Positions 16,782-24,768 of a DNA stretch of 64,000 nucleotides are shown here, in pieces (position 1 is the first letter of the stretch; every line of letters begins with the position of its first letter). Below the pieces are notes generated by a model, which worked only from the letters and a program-made list of their open reading frames with translations, ran no database searches and was not told the DNA's origin. The stretch is from Phaeocystidibacter marisrubri (GTDB taxonomy: Bacteria; Bacteroidota; Bacteroidia; Flavobacteriales; Schleiferiaceae): NCBI RefSeq assembly GCF_008933165.1, contig NZ_WBVQ01000001.1:930001-994000 (forward strand). Reading direction: 5' to 3'. The position numbers were made by a program, and so were the translations under genes.

Positions 16782-17800
16782 AGTTAGAATACCTCATATA
16801 TCCCGCTATTTTCATCATTCTAGTTGGTGTGATGCAATTGTACATGTACATCGCAAAGCGCTTTGACATTACGGACGAACCTGGGTATCGCAGCAATCAT
16901 CAACACACCGTATTGCGGGGAGGGGGAATTCTATTTCCCATTGTAGTGCTGCTTTTCTTTGCCATTCACGGTCCATTACATCCCTATTTCTTCGCAGGTG
17001 TCTTCATGCTGTCTGTGGTGAGTTTTTGGGATGATGTGATGAACGTGAAAGCCGTTTATCGATTGATGGTTCAAATCGCAGCTGTTGGTTTGATGTTGCT
17101 CGATCTTCATGTAGCTAATCTCGGTTGGCCCATTTTGCTCCTGATGTTTGTTGTTGGAGTTGGGTGGGTAAATGCTTTCAATTTCATGGATGGCATTAAC
17201 GGCATCACGGCTATTAATGCGAGCTTGAATTTGGCAACCTTGGTGTTAATCAACTATGAAATGCGCTTCATTGAGATGCGCTTGCTGATTTTTCTATTGC
17301 TCTCTGTGATTGTGTTCGGCATCTATAACTTCAGAAGGAGAGCGCTTGTATTTGCGGGAGATATCGGCTCTATCACCATGGCGTATTCAACGGCATTTGC
17401 CATGGGAGCGCTTATTCTGTATACGGGACAGTGGCAATATTTACTTTTCTTGAGTGTGTATGCGGTAGATGCAGGTTATTCGGTTTTACACCGTGTATTC
17501 CATGGTTTTAATCCGCTAAAGCCTCACAGAACTTTCCTATTTCACATGTTGGTAAATGAAGTCGGCTGGCCACATTTGGCGGTAAGTTCGCTATATGCCG
17601 GACTTCAATTGCTCATCAATTTACTGACCTACTACGTTATTATCCCTGCTAACCATACCAATGCGTGGAGTTTACTACTCTTGGCCGTGCTCACAACAGC
17701 ATATTGGTTGATCAAGTCCTATTTGCGAAAAACAGCAAGACGTAAAGGAACACTGTGGCGTGAAGAACACGAGAAAGTATTCTCTAGAACTAAGACTTAG
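16778..17800 (+). CDS. WecA/MraY-type polyprenyl-phosphate phosphosugar transferase (copy 2)
   Basis: A 340-aa polytopic membrane protein, clearly paralogous to 4620-5615: SNHQHTVLRGGGILFP, SFWDDVMNVKAVYR, FNFMDGINGITAINA, FAGDIGSITMAYS and HRTFLFHMLVNE stand in the same order. The first Asp pair reads WDD rather than IDD. It should load a sugar-1-phosphate onto undecaprenyl phosphate. Coupled by ATGA to the upstream glycosyltransferase. The last 11 bp overlap the converging response regulator gene. Having two copies in one locus suggests either two glycans or two acceptor sugars. Confidence 0.87.
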   Translation: MKLEYLIYPAIFIILVGVMQLYMYIAKRFDITDEPGYRSNHQHTVLRGGGILFPIVVLLFFAIHGPLHPYFFAGVFMLSVVSFWDDVMNVKAVYRLMVQIAAVGLMLLDLHVANLGWPILLLMFVVGVGWVNAFNFMDGINGITAINASLNLATLVLINYEMRFIEMRLLIFLLLSVIVFGIYNFRRRALVFAGDIGSITMAYSTAFAMGALILYTGQWQYLLFLSVYAVDAGYSVLHRVFHGFNPLKPHRTFLFHMLVNEVGWPHLAVSSLYAGLQLLINLLTYYVIIPANHTNAWSLLLLAVLTTAYWLIKSYLRKTARRKGTLWREEHEKVFSRTKT

Positions 17801-18200
17801 TATCGAGTATTTCTCGGAACATTTGCTGAGTGATCGGTTTAATGATGTAATCAGAGATGTCTGAAATGGAGTTTGCCTTTTCGATATCATCTGGAACAAC
17901 GGAAGAACTGATCATGTATACCGTGATTGGCTTGCTAAGTTTGGGTTTGATTTTAACAAACTGCTCCATAAACTCCCAACCATCCATATAAGGCATGTTG
18001 ATATCCAAAAAGATGATGTCGGGTAGTTTTTCTCGTACACCTAGGTTTTCGTTGAGATAATTAAAAGCCTCTTCACCGTCTCCGAAAACCAATACACGCT
18101 TAACTACAGAGCTACTCTTAATCGATTTTGTAGCGGTGTATTGGTAAACTTCATCATCGTCTATGATGCAAATAATCTCTTTACTTCCTTCATGTAACAT
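17790..18200 (-). CDS. Single-domain response regulator (CheY-like)
   Basis: A 136-aa receiver domain with no output domain. Acidic pocket D14-D16, phosphoacceptor D66 in FLDINMPYMDG, and the conserved Lys in YIIKPITQQ near residue 120. It lies 25 bp downstream of the histidine kinase at 18226-20433 on the same strand and is the evident partner. With no effector domain it must act by protein contact or within a phosphorelay. Its 3' end overlaps the polysaccharide gene that comes from the other direction by 11 bp. Confidence 0.9.
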   Translation of the reverse strand: MLHEGSKEIICIIDDDEVYQYTATKSIKSSSVVKRVLVFGDGEEAFNYLNENLGVREKLPDIIFLDINMPYMDGWEFMEQFVKIKPKLSKPITVYMISSSVVPDDIEKANSISDISDYIIKPITQQMFREILDTKS

Positions 18201-18225
18201 AATGCAGGGTGTTTTGTATGGCTGG

Positions 18226-20433
18226 TTATCGTTTTTCTGAAGATGGGAAGATGATAGTGAAGGTGGTACCTACATCTAATTTGCTCGTTACTTTAATCTG
18301 ACCTCCGCACGATTCAATTTGAGTTTTGGTCATGAATAGACCCAGACCCTTGCCTGGCTTGCTGCGGTGAAAGGTTTTGTACAGTCCAAAAACTTTGTGG
18401 GCGTTCTTATTCATATCTATACCCGAACCATTGTCTGAGAAGATGAGTTCAGTTCGTCCTGCTTCATTCACTCGTGTTGATATATTCAACTCGAGCTGTC
18501 TTTCTTCGGATCGGTATTTAATGGCATTGCTCATCAGGTTCAACAAGAGACTATTCAAGTAGACCTTTGGGAAATACACTTTCTTAACAGCGCTCAGATC
18601 GACATGAATCTGGGCATTGGTTTCTTCAATTTGACGCGCCAATAACTTTTGGGCTTGTTCAATGGCAGGCTCTATGTCAACAATTTGGGTTTTGATCTCC
18701 GCATTGTCTAGAATCTTTACCGTTTCTAAGAGTTCTTCCAGTAGGTTCTGTAAACTGTGGTTTACTTCTTTCAGTTTAGCAACGATTTCAGCACGCTCTT
18801 CATTGTCTTCAGCATCGTCGTATATGGAGAGTAAAAGTCCTAGGTTACCAATTGGACTTCTCACATTATGTGAAATGATATGACTGAACTCCTTTAACTG
18901 CTTGTTGCGTGTTTCCATTTGATCGATCAGTGCGTGAAGCTGACGATCCTTCTCATGAAGCTCTGTAATATCAACACCTTCAGGAATCAAATTGGTGATT
19001 TCTCCGGCTTCATTCTTAAGTGGTGTAAGGCTAAAGGCAATACGGCGCTTTTTACCTTGCTTATCGATCATTGTAGTTTCATAATGAACCACTTCATCAT
19101 TTAAAACTACGGCAATGGCTTGGGTTAGATTTTTTCGTACCTGCTCTTGATCACCAAACACTGGGAAATCCCAAACGAACTTTCCTTCAACGTATTTCTT
19201 ATCAATTCCAAGTGTCTCTAAAGTTCTTCGATTCACGTCTATGAGTCTTCCATCGGTGTCCATCACTCCGGCGTAATGAATACTTGAATCAAAGAGAGTA
19301 GAGAGGAGTTGTGCGTTCTTTGTCAGTTCTTTCCGCTGATTTCTTACGAGAATTTCGAGTTCTTTCTTAGTGGCTTTCAACGCAGCTTCCGATGTATTCA
19401 ACGCTCGGTTTGCCTTCACCACTTCGCTAAAGCTGTATTGCTCCAACTTTCTAAATCGCGCCCAACGGTAACAGAAAAACGCAATGAGTGTAACGAAGAA
19501 GGATTGAATGATAAAGATATAGGGTAGGTTCACATGTACCCTTTTGATGTAGCTATCATAGGGAAGACGGTAGAGCACCATTGTAGGATTGTTGGATGAA
19601 GCCTTGATTCGAACTTCATCCGTATTCAAATTATCCTCCATCATCTGCTGTAAAGATGGACGCAAGTCTCTGAAAAAGATGGACTTGTCATTGGAGAATC
19701 CATTTTCTACCTCCCAGCCTTCAAAGCCTATGGCGCTAAAGAGAGAGTCGGCGGATTCTTGGAAATAGATGTGATCGTTGTAGTAAACAGCACCTTCTTG
19801 AGTCGCAAACATAAGCGCCCCGTCATTTCGAACATTTAGGAAGCTGTCGTCGTCAAACAATTCTCTTGCGTCAATATTAGCAACGAGCATTCCCATTCGG
19901 GTTCCATCGCTAGCAAAAAGAGGAAATGACCAACGAATAACGATCACATATGGGTATTCATATTGACCATTTTCCATATTGAGATCCAATGGAGTAAATC
20001 CCAAAGTGTTTGGTTCGTCATTGATGTGATCTCTGAAATACGCTCTTTTTGATTTGTTCTGAAGTAGAGAGTCTGGAGTTCGCGTAATGATATTGTTCTT
20101 TCGATTGAAGCGAATCACCTCCATACCCGTTGTATCGATGAACCGAACTTGTGTGAGTTCATGTCGACTGTAGATATATCCCTTTAAATTGCTCGATAGA
20201 TCTTCTAGACTGTATGTAGAATCCAATGAAGTAGTGGAAGCAATTCCGTTCAATCCTCTGCCTATAGAGATGAAACGGAGGATCACATCATCCAAAATGG
20301 ATTCTGCATTGTGCTGACTTTCTATCGCAACTTCACTTTTCAACCGAGTATAGTGCATCCTATAAATGGTCGATGTAATGGTCAAGGCCAAAACAGCAAT
20401 TGGGATAAAGAGCTTTAGAAATTGCTTCGTCAT
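18226..20433 (-). CDS. Membrane sensor histidine kinase with extracytoplasmic sensor and PAS domain
   Basis: A 735-aa kinase. TM1 (about residues 5-22), a periplasmic sensor of about 290 residues resembling a Cache/CHASE-type ligand-binding domain, TM2 (about 308-328), a coiled-coil, a PAS domain (about 380-495), then HisKA with HIISHNVRSPIGN near residue 520 and HATPase_c (N-box LMSNAIKYRS, G1 DNGSGID, G2 GKGLGLF). The HisKA box has HNVRSP where most kinases have HDLRTP, a variant common in Bacteroidota. It is co-directional with the single-domain regulator at 17790. The signal sensed is unknown. Confidence 0.88.
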   Translation of the reverse strand: MTKQFLKLFIPIAVLALTITSTIYRMHYTRLKSEVAIESQHNAESILDDVILRFISIGRGLNGIASTTSLDSTYSLEDLSSNLKGYIYSRHELTQVRFIDTTGMEVIRFNRKNNIITRTPDSLLQNKSKRAYFRDHINDEPNTLGFTPLDLNMENGQYEYPYVIVIRWSFPLFASDGTRMGMLVANIDARELFDDDSFLNVRNDGALMFATQEGAVYYNDHIYFQESADSLFSAIGFEGWEVENGFSNDKSIFFRDLRPSLQQMMEDNLNTDEVRIKASSNNPTMVLYRLPYDSYIKRVHVNLPYIFIIQSFFVTLIAFFCYRWARFRKLEQYSFSEVVKANRALNTSEAALKATKKELEILVRNQRKELTKNAQLLSTLFDSSIHYAGVMDTDGRLIDVNRRTLETLGIDKKYVEGKFVWDFPVFGDQEQVRKNLTQAIAVVLNDEVVHYETTMIDKQGKKRRIAFSLTPLKNEAGEITNLIPEGVDITELHEKDRQLHALIDQMETRNKQLKEFSHIISHNVRSPIGNLGLLLSIYDDAEDNEERAEIVAKLKEVNHSLQNLLEELLETVKILDNAEIKTQIVDIEPAIEQAQKLLARQIEETNAQIHVDLSAVKKVYFPKVYLNSLLLNLMSNAIKYRSEERQLELNISTRVNEAGRTELIFSDNGSGIDMNKNAHKVFGLYKTFHRSKPGKGLGLFMTKTQIESCGGQIKVTSKLDVGTTFTIIFPSSEKR

Positions 20434-20551
20434 GGATGGGTGAGTCTACTTGAGAATATGAAAATAGACCAAAATATATGTGAAGCCTAAGAAAAATGGG
20501 GAGATTATAGAATAAATGAATTGTTACCTTGGTAGAATCAATTCTCCAGTT

Positions 20552-21106
20552 ATGAAAAAAGCATTCAGACGTATACTTCTTGTTTTATTCTCGGTACTGA
20601 TTCTTGTAACAGGTTTCTTTTACTACCTGAGATACCAAACAAAGCAGGCTTCTCCAGAGGCGGTGGAGTTGTATGAAGAAGATGGTGTGAGAATGGAGGT
20701 TCACTATTCTCGACCTTCTAAGAAAGGCCGTCAAATTTTTGGATCACTTGTTCCGTACGGGGAAACTTGGAGAACTGGTGCCAATGAGGTGACCACGTTT
20801 GAATCCAATATAGATCTACTGGTGAATGGAAAGCGGTTACCAGCGGGAAAGTACTCCTTGTGGACCATCCCAAATCCCAATGAATGGATTGTGATTTTCA
20901 ATACGAAAAACAGTGGCTGGGGAGTAGATATGAATGGAAAAGCATCGAGAGACGCTCAGTTTGATATGCTGACGGTGATATCACGACCTCAAACTACGTA
21001 CGGAATACAAGACACGTTCGCGATTGACTTATCGAGTTCGAACATGAGCTTAAAATGGGATCAAGTGAAAGTTGATGTAACACTTGATCCCGTTTTTATG
21101 GATTAG
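20552..21106 (+). CDS. DUF2911 domain protein with N-terminal membrane anchor
   Basis: A protein of 184 aa if started at ATG 20552 (MKKAFRRILLVLF), giving a clean signal anchor at residues 6-25. ATG 20516 would add 12 polar residues and overlap a TACCTTGG box (20525-20532, one mismatch to TAnnTTTG). The soluble part has the DUF2911 pattern: YSRPSKKGRQIFGSLVPYGE, WRTGANEVTTFE, LPAGKYSLWTIP and IFNTKNSGWG. The family is widespread in Bacteroidota and its function is not established. The last 4 bp overlap the stop of the converging PLP lyase gene. Confidence 0.83.
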   Translation: MKKAFRRILLVLFSVLILVTGFFYYLRYQTKQASPEAVELYEEDGVRMEVHYSRPSKKGRQIFGSLVPYGETWRTGANEVTTFESNIDLLVNGKRLPAGKYSLWTIPNPNEWIVIFNTKNSGWGVDMNGKASRDAQFDMLTVISRPQTTYGIQDTFAIDLSSSNMSLKWDQVKVDVTLDPVFMD

Positions 21107-22350
21107 ACCTGTTCCAAAGCGTTACGAACATCCTCGATCAAATCATCGGGGTGTTCCAAACCAACACTGAGTCGAACAAGGTTAGCGGCAATTCCGTATT
21201 TCTCTTTGTCTTCTTGGGCTACATCGGCGTGCGTCATCGTAGCAGGATGTTCCGCAAGCGACTCCGTTGAGCCTAGTGATACGGCGAGTTTCACCATTTT
21301 CAAACCATTCAAAAATTTGAATGCTTGAGCTTCACCACCTTTGATGTTGAAGGCCATCATGGCACCATTGCTCGTAAACTGCTCCTCACGGATTTTACCT
21401 TCGCGCTCGTTGCGCTCGCTAGCGTACTTGAGGTAATGAACAACTTCTACCTTTGGATGCTCTTTCAACCAATCGGCAACGATTTCGGCCGTTTGAGCTT
21501 GACGTTCCATTCGGATAGAAAGTGTTTCTAAACTTCTCATCAGCAACCAGCTGTTGAATGGAGACCCCATATTGCCCAAGAATGTTCTCAAAGTTTTGAT
21601 GCGTGTAATCAATTCGGCTGAACCTACCGCAGCACCAGCAACAACATCGCTGTGCCCACCGATGTACTTGGTAGCAGAATACAGAACAAGGTCGGCTCCA
21701 AACTCACTCGGCTTGCAGAATACAGGTCCCATGTACGTGTTGTCCACAATCAGTGGAACCTTCTTTTCACCGGTTTCAAAGTGCTTTGCTACGCGCTTTG
21801 AATTTTTGATACAGATTAGCTCTGTAGTTGGATTAGCTGGGGTTTCGATGTAAACCGCTGCAACGCGATCTGACCAGCCTTTGGCTTCAATTCGGGCAAT
21901 GACCTCTTCGTGACTCTCTCCTGGATCCATACCCAATGAATCGATACCGTACTTTGGAAGTACGTGGTGAATGAAGTGGTCGGTTCCTCCATAAAGCGGT
22001 GCACTATGGATAAGTACACTGTGAGGAGGTAGCAATTCCAAAAGTGTAGTAGAAATAGCAGCCATACCAGATTCGAATACGGCACCTGCTTCTGCGTTTT
22101 CCCAAAGGGTAAGACGATCTTCGAGAATTTCCAAGTTAGGGTTATTCAATCGACTGTAAATCAAACCTGTTGATTCAGCTGGATCTTTTTCACGAAGACC
22201 ATAGGCTACTTCGAAGAAACGCTTTCCTTCTTCGGCTGTCTTGAAAACAAAGGTTGTGGTTTGAAAGATGGGAGGCTTAACTGATCCTTCTGATAACATG
22301 GGATCGTAACCGTACGACATCATTTCACTCTCTGGGAAACGCTTACTCAT
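21103..22350 (-). CDS. Cys/Met-metabolism PLP enzyme, probable methionine gamma-lyase or cystathionine gamma-synthase
   Basis: A 415-aa fold-type I PLP enzyme. SATKYIGGHSDV contains the PLP-binding Lys (about residue 228); ETPANPTTELI and DNTYMGPVFCKP are family motifs, and SLGSTESLAEHPATMTH near residue 365 is the usual substrate-carboxylate region. Such enzymes either eliminate methionine to methanethiol, 2-oxobutyrate and ammonia, or act in transsulfuration; the sequence does not decide. The divergent Lrp/AsnC regulator at 22480 suggests amino-acid-controlled expression and favours a catabolic role. A perfect -7 box lies 31 nt upstream (22382-22389). Confidence 0.88.
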   Translation of the reverse strand: MSKRFPESEMMSYGYDPMLSEGSVKPPIFQTTTFVFKTAEEGKRFFEVAYGLREKDPAESTGLIYSRLNNPNLEILEDRLTLWENAEAGAVFESGMAAISTTLLELLPPHSVLIHSAPLYGGTDHFIHHVLPKYGIDSLGMDPGESHEEVIARIEAKGWSDRVAAVYIETPANPTTELICIKNSKRVAKHFETGEKKVPLIVDNTYMGPVFCKPSEFGADLVLYSATKYIGGHSDVVAGAAVGSAELITRIKTLRTFLGNMGSPFNSWLLMRSLETLSIRMERQAQTAEIVADWLKEHPKVEVVHYLKYASERNEREGKIREEQFTSNGAMMAFNIKGGEAQAFKFLNGLKMVKLAVSLGSTESLAEHPATMTHADVAQEDKEKYGIAANLVRLSVGLEHPDDLIEDVRNALEQV

Positions 22351-22381
22351 GGGGTAGAGTTTAAATTTATCCTGTGTATAG

Positions 22382-22389
22382 CAAAGGTA
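22382..22389 (-). promoter_or_regulatory. Perfect -7 box (TACCTTTG) for the PLP lyase gene
   Basis: The minus strand reads TACCTTTG, an exact TAnnTTTG match, ending 31 nt before the ATG at 22350. It lies in the short divergent region shared with the Lrp/AsnC gene, whose own box is at 22446-22453. Confidence 0.5.
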
Positions 22390-22445
22390 TTGGTATATAT
22401 TTCTGGATGAATTTTAATTGGGTAGAAGATTCATCTATAAATGGC

Positions 22446-22453
22446 TAGTTTTG
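22446..22453 (+). promoter_or_regulatory. Perfect -7 box (TAGTTTTG) for the Lrp/AsnC regulator
   Basis: TAGTTTTG matches TAnnTTTG exactly and ends 26 nt before ATG 22480. It sits downstream of the alternative ATG at 22441, which therefore is unlikely to be the real start. Confidence 0.45.
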
Positions 22454-22479
22454 CTACGTATTTAGAATATTTCACTGCC

Positions 22480-22935
22480 ATGGATTCCATAGATCTCAAG
22501 TTGATTGCCTTATTGAAAAAGGACGCCAAGATGACCGTAGCTCAGTTAGCGTCGGAGCTTAACCGCTCTCCGACACCTATCTATGAGAGAATCAAAAAGT
22601 TAGAAAAGACTGGAGTAATTAGAGGATATACCGCCATTATAGATGGTGTGAAATTGGGAAGAACACTTACTGCCTTTTGCGAAGTGACATTGAAAACTCA
22701 TGAAGCTGAGCATTTAAAGGCGTTTGAAGCCAAGATCCTAGAGTTAGATGACGTTGTAGAGTGTCACCATATTGCAGGATCTTTCGATTATCTCCTTAAA
22801 ATATTGGTCAGCGATATTTCCCATTACCAGCGCTTCGTAACCGAGAAATTAACTAGTGTTCCTTATATCGCTCGTTTACAATCCGCTTTTGCTTTAAGCG
22901 AGATTAAAGGGACGTGGTCTAAGGTAGTGCAATGA
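22480..22935 (+). CDS. Lrp/AsnC family transcriptional regulator
   Basis: A 151-aa protein, the standard family length, if begun at ATG 22480 (MDSIDLKLIALLKKDAK, a canonical Lrp start). Winged helix-turn-helix at about residues 4-60 (TVAQLASELNRSPTPIYERIKKLEKTGVIRGY), then the RAM ligand-binding domain with VVECHHIAGSFDYLLKI. It is divergent from the PLP lyase gene with about 130 bp between starts, a typical arrangement for local control by an amino acid such as methionine. An upstream ATG at 22441 would add 13 atypical residues. Confidence 0.9.
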   Translation: MDSIDLKLIALLKKDAKMTVAQLASELNRSPTPIYERIKKLEKTGVIRGYTAIIDGVKLGRTLTAFCEVTLKTHEAEHLKAFEAKILELDDVVECHHIAGSFDYLLKILVSDISHYQRFVTEKLTSVPYIARLQSAFALSEIKGTWSKVVQ

Positions 22936-23026
22936 CGATGTGAATGGAGTAGTCATTGTCGGAATTAGGAAAGCACACTTTATTTGAGCCCTGTTGTGAA
23001 AAGCAAGCAAAGAGAATAGCGAGGGA

Positions 23027-23048
23027 CCACGCGAAAGGATTCGCGCGG
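23027..23048 (+). repeat. REP-like hairpin, copy 2
   Basis: Same 22 bp as the minus strand of 10407-10428. The stem CGCGAA/TTCGCG closes an AGGA tetraloop and CC/GG pairs lie outside one mismatch. It lies inside the first copy of the duplicated module. Confidence 0.85.
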
Positions 23049-23292
23049 TAGTTCTGGGCAGCAGGCTTGAGGTCCATCTACGTCTAAAACCCCGCAAACC
23101 CCGCAAACTCCTTAAACCTCAAACCTCAAACCTCAAACCTCAAACTCTCAAACCTCTCAACCTCATTTCCAACCCTTCCGCACGAATCCATTAGTGCAAA
23201 ACTTAGTAGTCACTAGCTGTTTTCGTTGGAATTAGTGAAGCACACTCCATTTGAGCCCTATTGTGAAAAGCACGCAAGAGAATGGTCAGGGG

Positions 23293-23314
23293 CCACGCGA
23301 AAGGATTCGCACGG
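23293..23314 (+). repeat. REP-like hairpin, copy 3 (one change)
   Basis: Identical to copy 2 except at one base: CGCA replaces CGCG at the 3' stem, so the outermost core pair is lost. It lies inside the second copy of the duplicated module. Confidence 0.8.
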
Positions 23315-23475
23315 TAGTTCAGGGTAGTATGGCCTGTGGTAGTAACCACCTACGCCTTAAACCCCTTAAACCCCGTAAACCTCTAAAACCCCTTAAACCC
23401 CTAAAACGCCTAAAACTTCTACCCACCCAAAACCCCCAACCCTTCCATCTTTTTCCTTAAATTGACCTACTACCT

Positions 23476-24768
23476 ATGAAAAAACTGTGGACACATCTAT
23501 TGGGAGTGGATGATGGTCTGCCAACGCGGGGAATTGTCTTTAATGCTACGGTTCTCTCCGTGGCTGGACTATTAATCCTTTTTTTACCCTTGTTAATATG
23601 GATAGAGCTGTATGAGATCGCCATTGTAGATGGCCTCGTGATGGTTATGCTCATACTGGCTTGGACAATTTCGCGATTCTTCGGTCTCACCAATTTGGGA
23701 TTGATGATTGTCGTCTTTAGTTCAGTAGTAGGTGTGATCTATTCATTTATCGCAAAAGGGGGGATTAATGGACCTGCTTATGTACTTGCCCTCGTTTCCT
23801 TTGTGGCGGTTATAGGTTTGGTGCATGAAAAGTATCAGATTTGGGTTTATGCAGGACATTTGATCTTGCTCGCCGGCATGTTTTATTACGATTATGCTAC
23901 CCCCGTAGATCAAGAGGTGTATTCAAGTGTAGAAAATGAATACATCGACTTCTTTTTTACTAGCGGCATTAGTTTAACCATCGTTTTTGTCCTGTATTCG
24001 CGCACGATCAATGGATACCAAAGATCTTTAGAATCCCTACAGGAGAAAAGTTTGCAGAATACAACTCTTACTCAATCATTGGAGAAGAGCAATGCGGAGA
24101 AAGACCGACTCTTTTCTGTGCTTGCGCATGATATCCGTAGTCCTATGGCGAGTATTGAAGGAGCGATGGAGTTGATCAGCAACGACAGATTAAACAAGGA
24201 AGAGGTAGTGGAGTTGTCCAAGGAGCTCTTGGATATGACGCGAAGCACTATGTTCCTGGTTGAAAACCTACTGTATTGGTCGAGGAATGAATTGGGGGCA
24301 GATGTGGTTGTGAAAGATCACTTCTATTTGGAAGATGTATTCCGTCAGATTAGATCCATGTTTTATCCTCTTGCCAAACAGAAAAAGGTTCAATTGAATT
24401 TCAATATCACACCGGGTATCTACCTTGAGAATCACAGAAATGCGATGGAAGTGATTTTTAGAAACGTGGTCCACAACGCGATAAAATTTAGTCCGAAGGG
24501 CGGTGCTGTAGAGGTTTACACCAAGCGAAGGGACAATCATGTTCTTCTGTTTATTGAAGACGAAGGGAAGGGACTATCTCCGGAAGCTTTTTACTCAGAT
24601 CAAGCAATCCCCTCTAGCTCAGGGACATCTGGTGAAATGGGGTCGGGTTTAGGATTGAGAATCACTAAAACGCTATCATCCAAACTAGAGATTCCCGTTT
24701 ATGTCACTACTCCCATTTCAGGGGGAACGCGATTCTGTTTTGAGCTGTCAAGCATCCAGCCCTCTTAA
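23476..24768 (+). CDS. Membrane sensor histidine kinase (orphan)
   Basis: A 430-aa kinase. Five or six N-terminal membrane segments (about residues 15-185) form a 7TMR-like or MHYT-like integral sensor with almost no extracytoplasmic domain. A short coiled-coil follows, then HisKA with VLAHDIRSPMASIEGAMELIS (His near residue 218) and HATPase_c (VVHNAIKFSP, DEGKGLS, GSGLGLRI). No response regulator is adjacent. It is preceded by the repeat island and its last 4 bp overlap the stop of the converging protease-like gene. Confidence 0.86.
   Translation: MKKLWTHLLGVDDGLPTRGIVFNATVLSVAGLLILFLPLLIWIELYEIAIVDGLVMVMLILAWTISRFFGLTNLGLMIVVFSSVVGVIYSFIAKGGINGPAYVLALVSFVAVIGLVHEKYQIWVYAGHLILLAGMFYYDYATPVDQEVYSSVENEYIDFFFTSGISLTIVFVLYSRTINGYQRSLESLQEKSLQNTTLTQSLEKSNAEKDRLFSVLAHDIRSPMASIEGAMELISNDRLNKEEVVELSKELLDMTRSTMFLVENLLYWSRNELGADVVVKDHFYLEDVFRQIRSMFYPLAKQKKVQLNFNITPGIYLENHRNAMEVIFRNVVHNAIKFSPKGGAVEVYTKRRDNHVLLFIEDEGKGLSPEAFYSDQAIPSSSGTSGEMGSGLGLRITKTLSSKLEIPVYVTTPISGGTRFCFELSSIQPS

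Larger units (their letters stand above)
22937..23445. repeat. Intergenic repeat island with a duplicated module and C/A-rich tandem tracts
   Basis: The 540 bp between the Lrp gene and the next kinase hold no convincing gene. They consist of two copies of one composite unit: a 98-bp module (22961-23058 and 23228-23324; 12 mismatches and one 1-bp indel by my count), each with the REP-like hairpin, each followed by a tract of CCTTAAACCC/CTCAAAC-type tandem units (about 23077-23160 and 23347-23420). The copies are spaced by about 267 bp. Short open frames here encode only repeated Lys-Pro-Leu and are rejected. Confidence 0.85.

Noticed and set aside
23251-23460. Small open frame encoding Lys-Pro-Leu repeats
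   Set aside because: It is a translation of the decamer tract inside a repeat island, without start context or homology.
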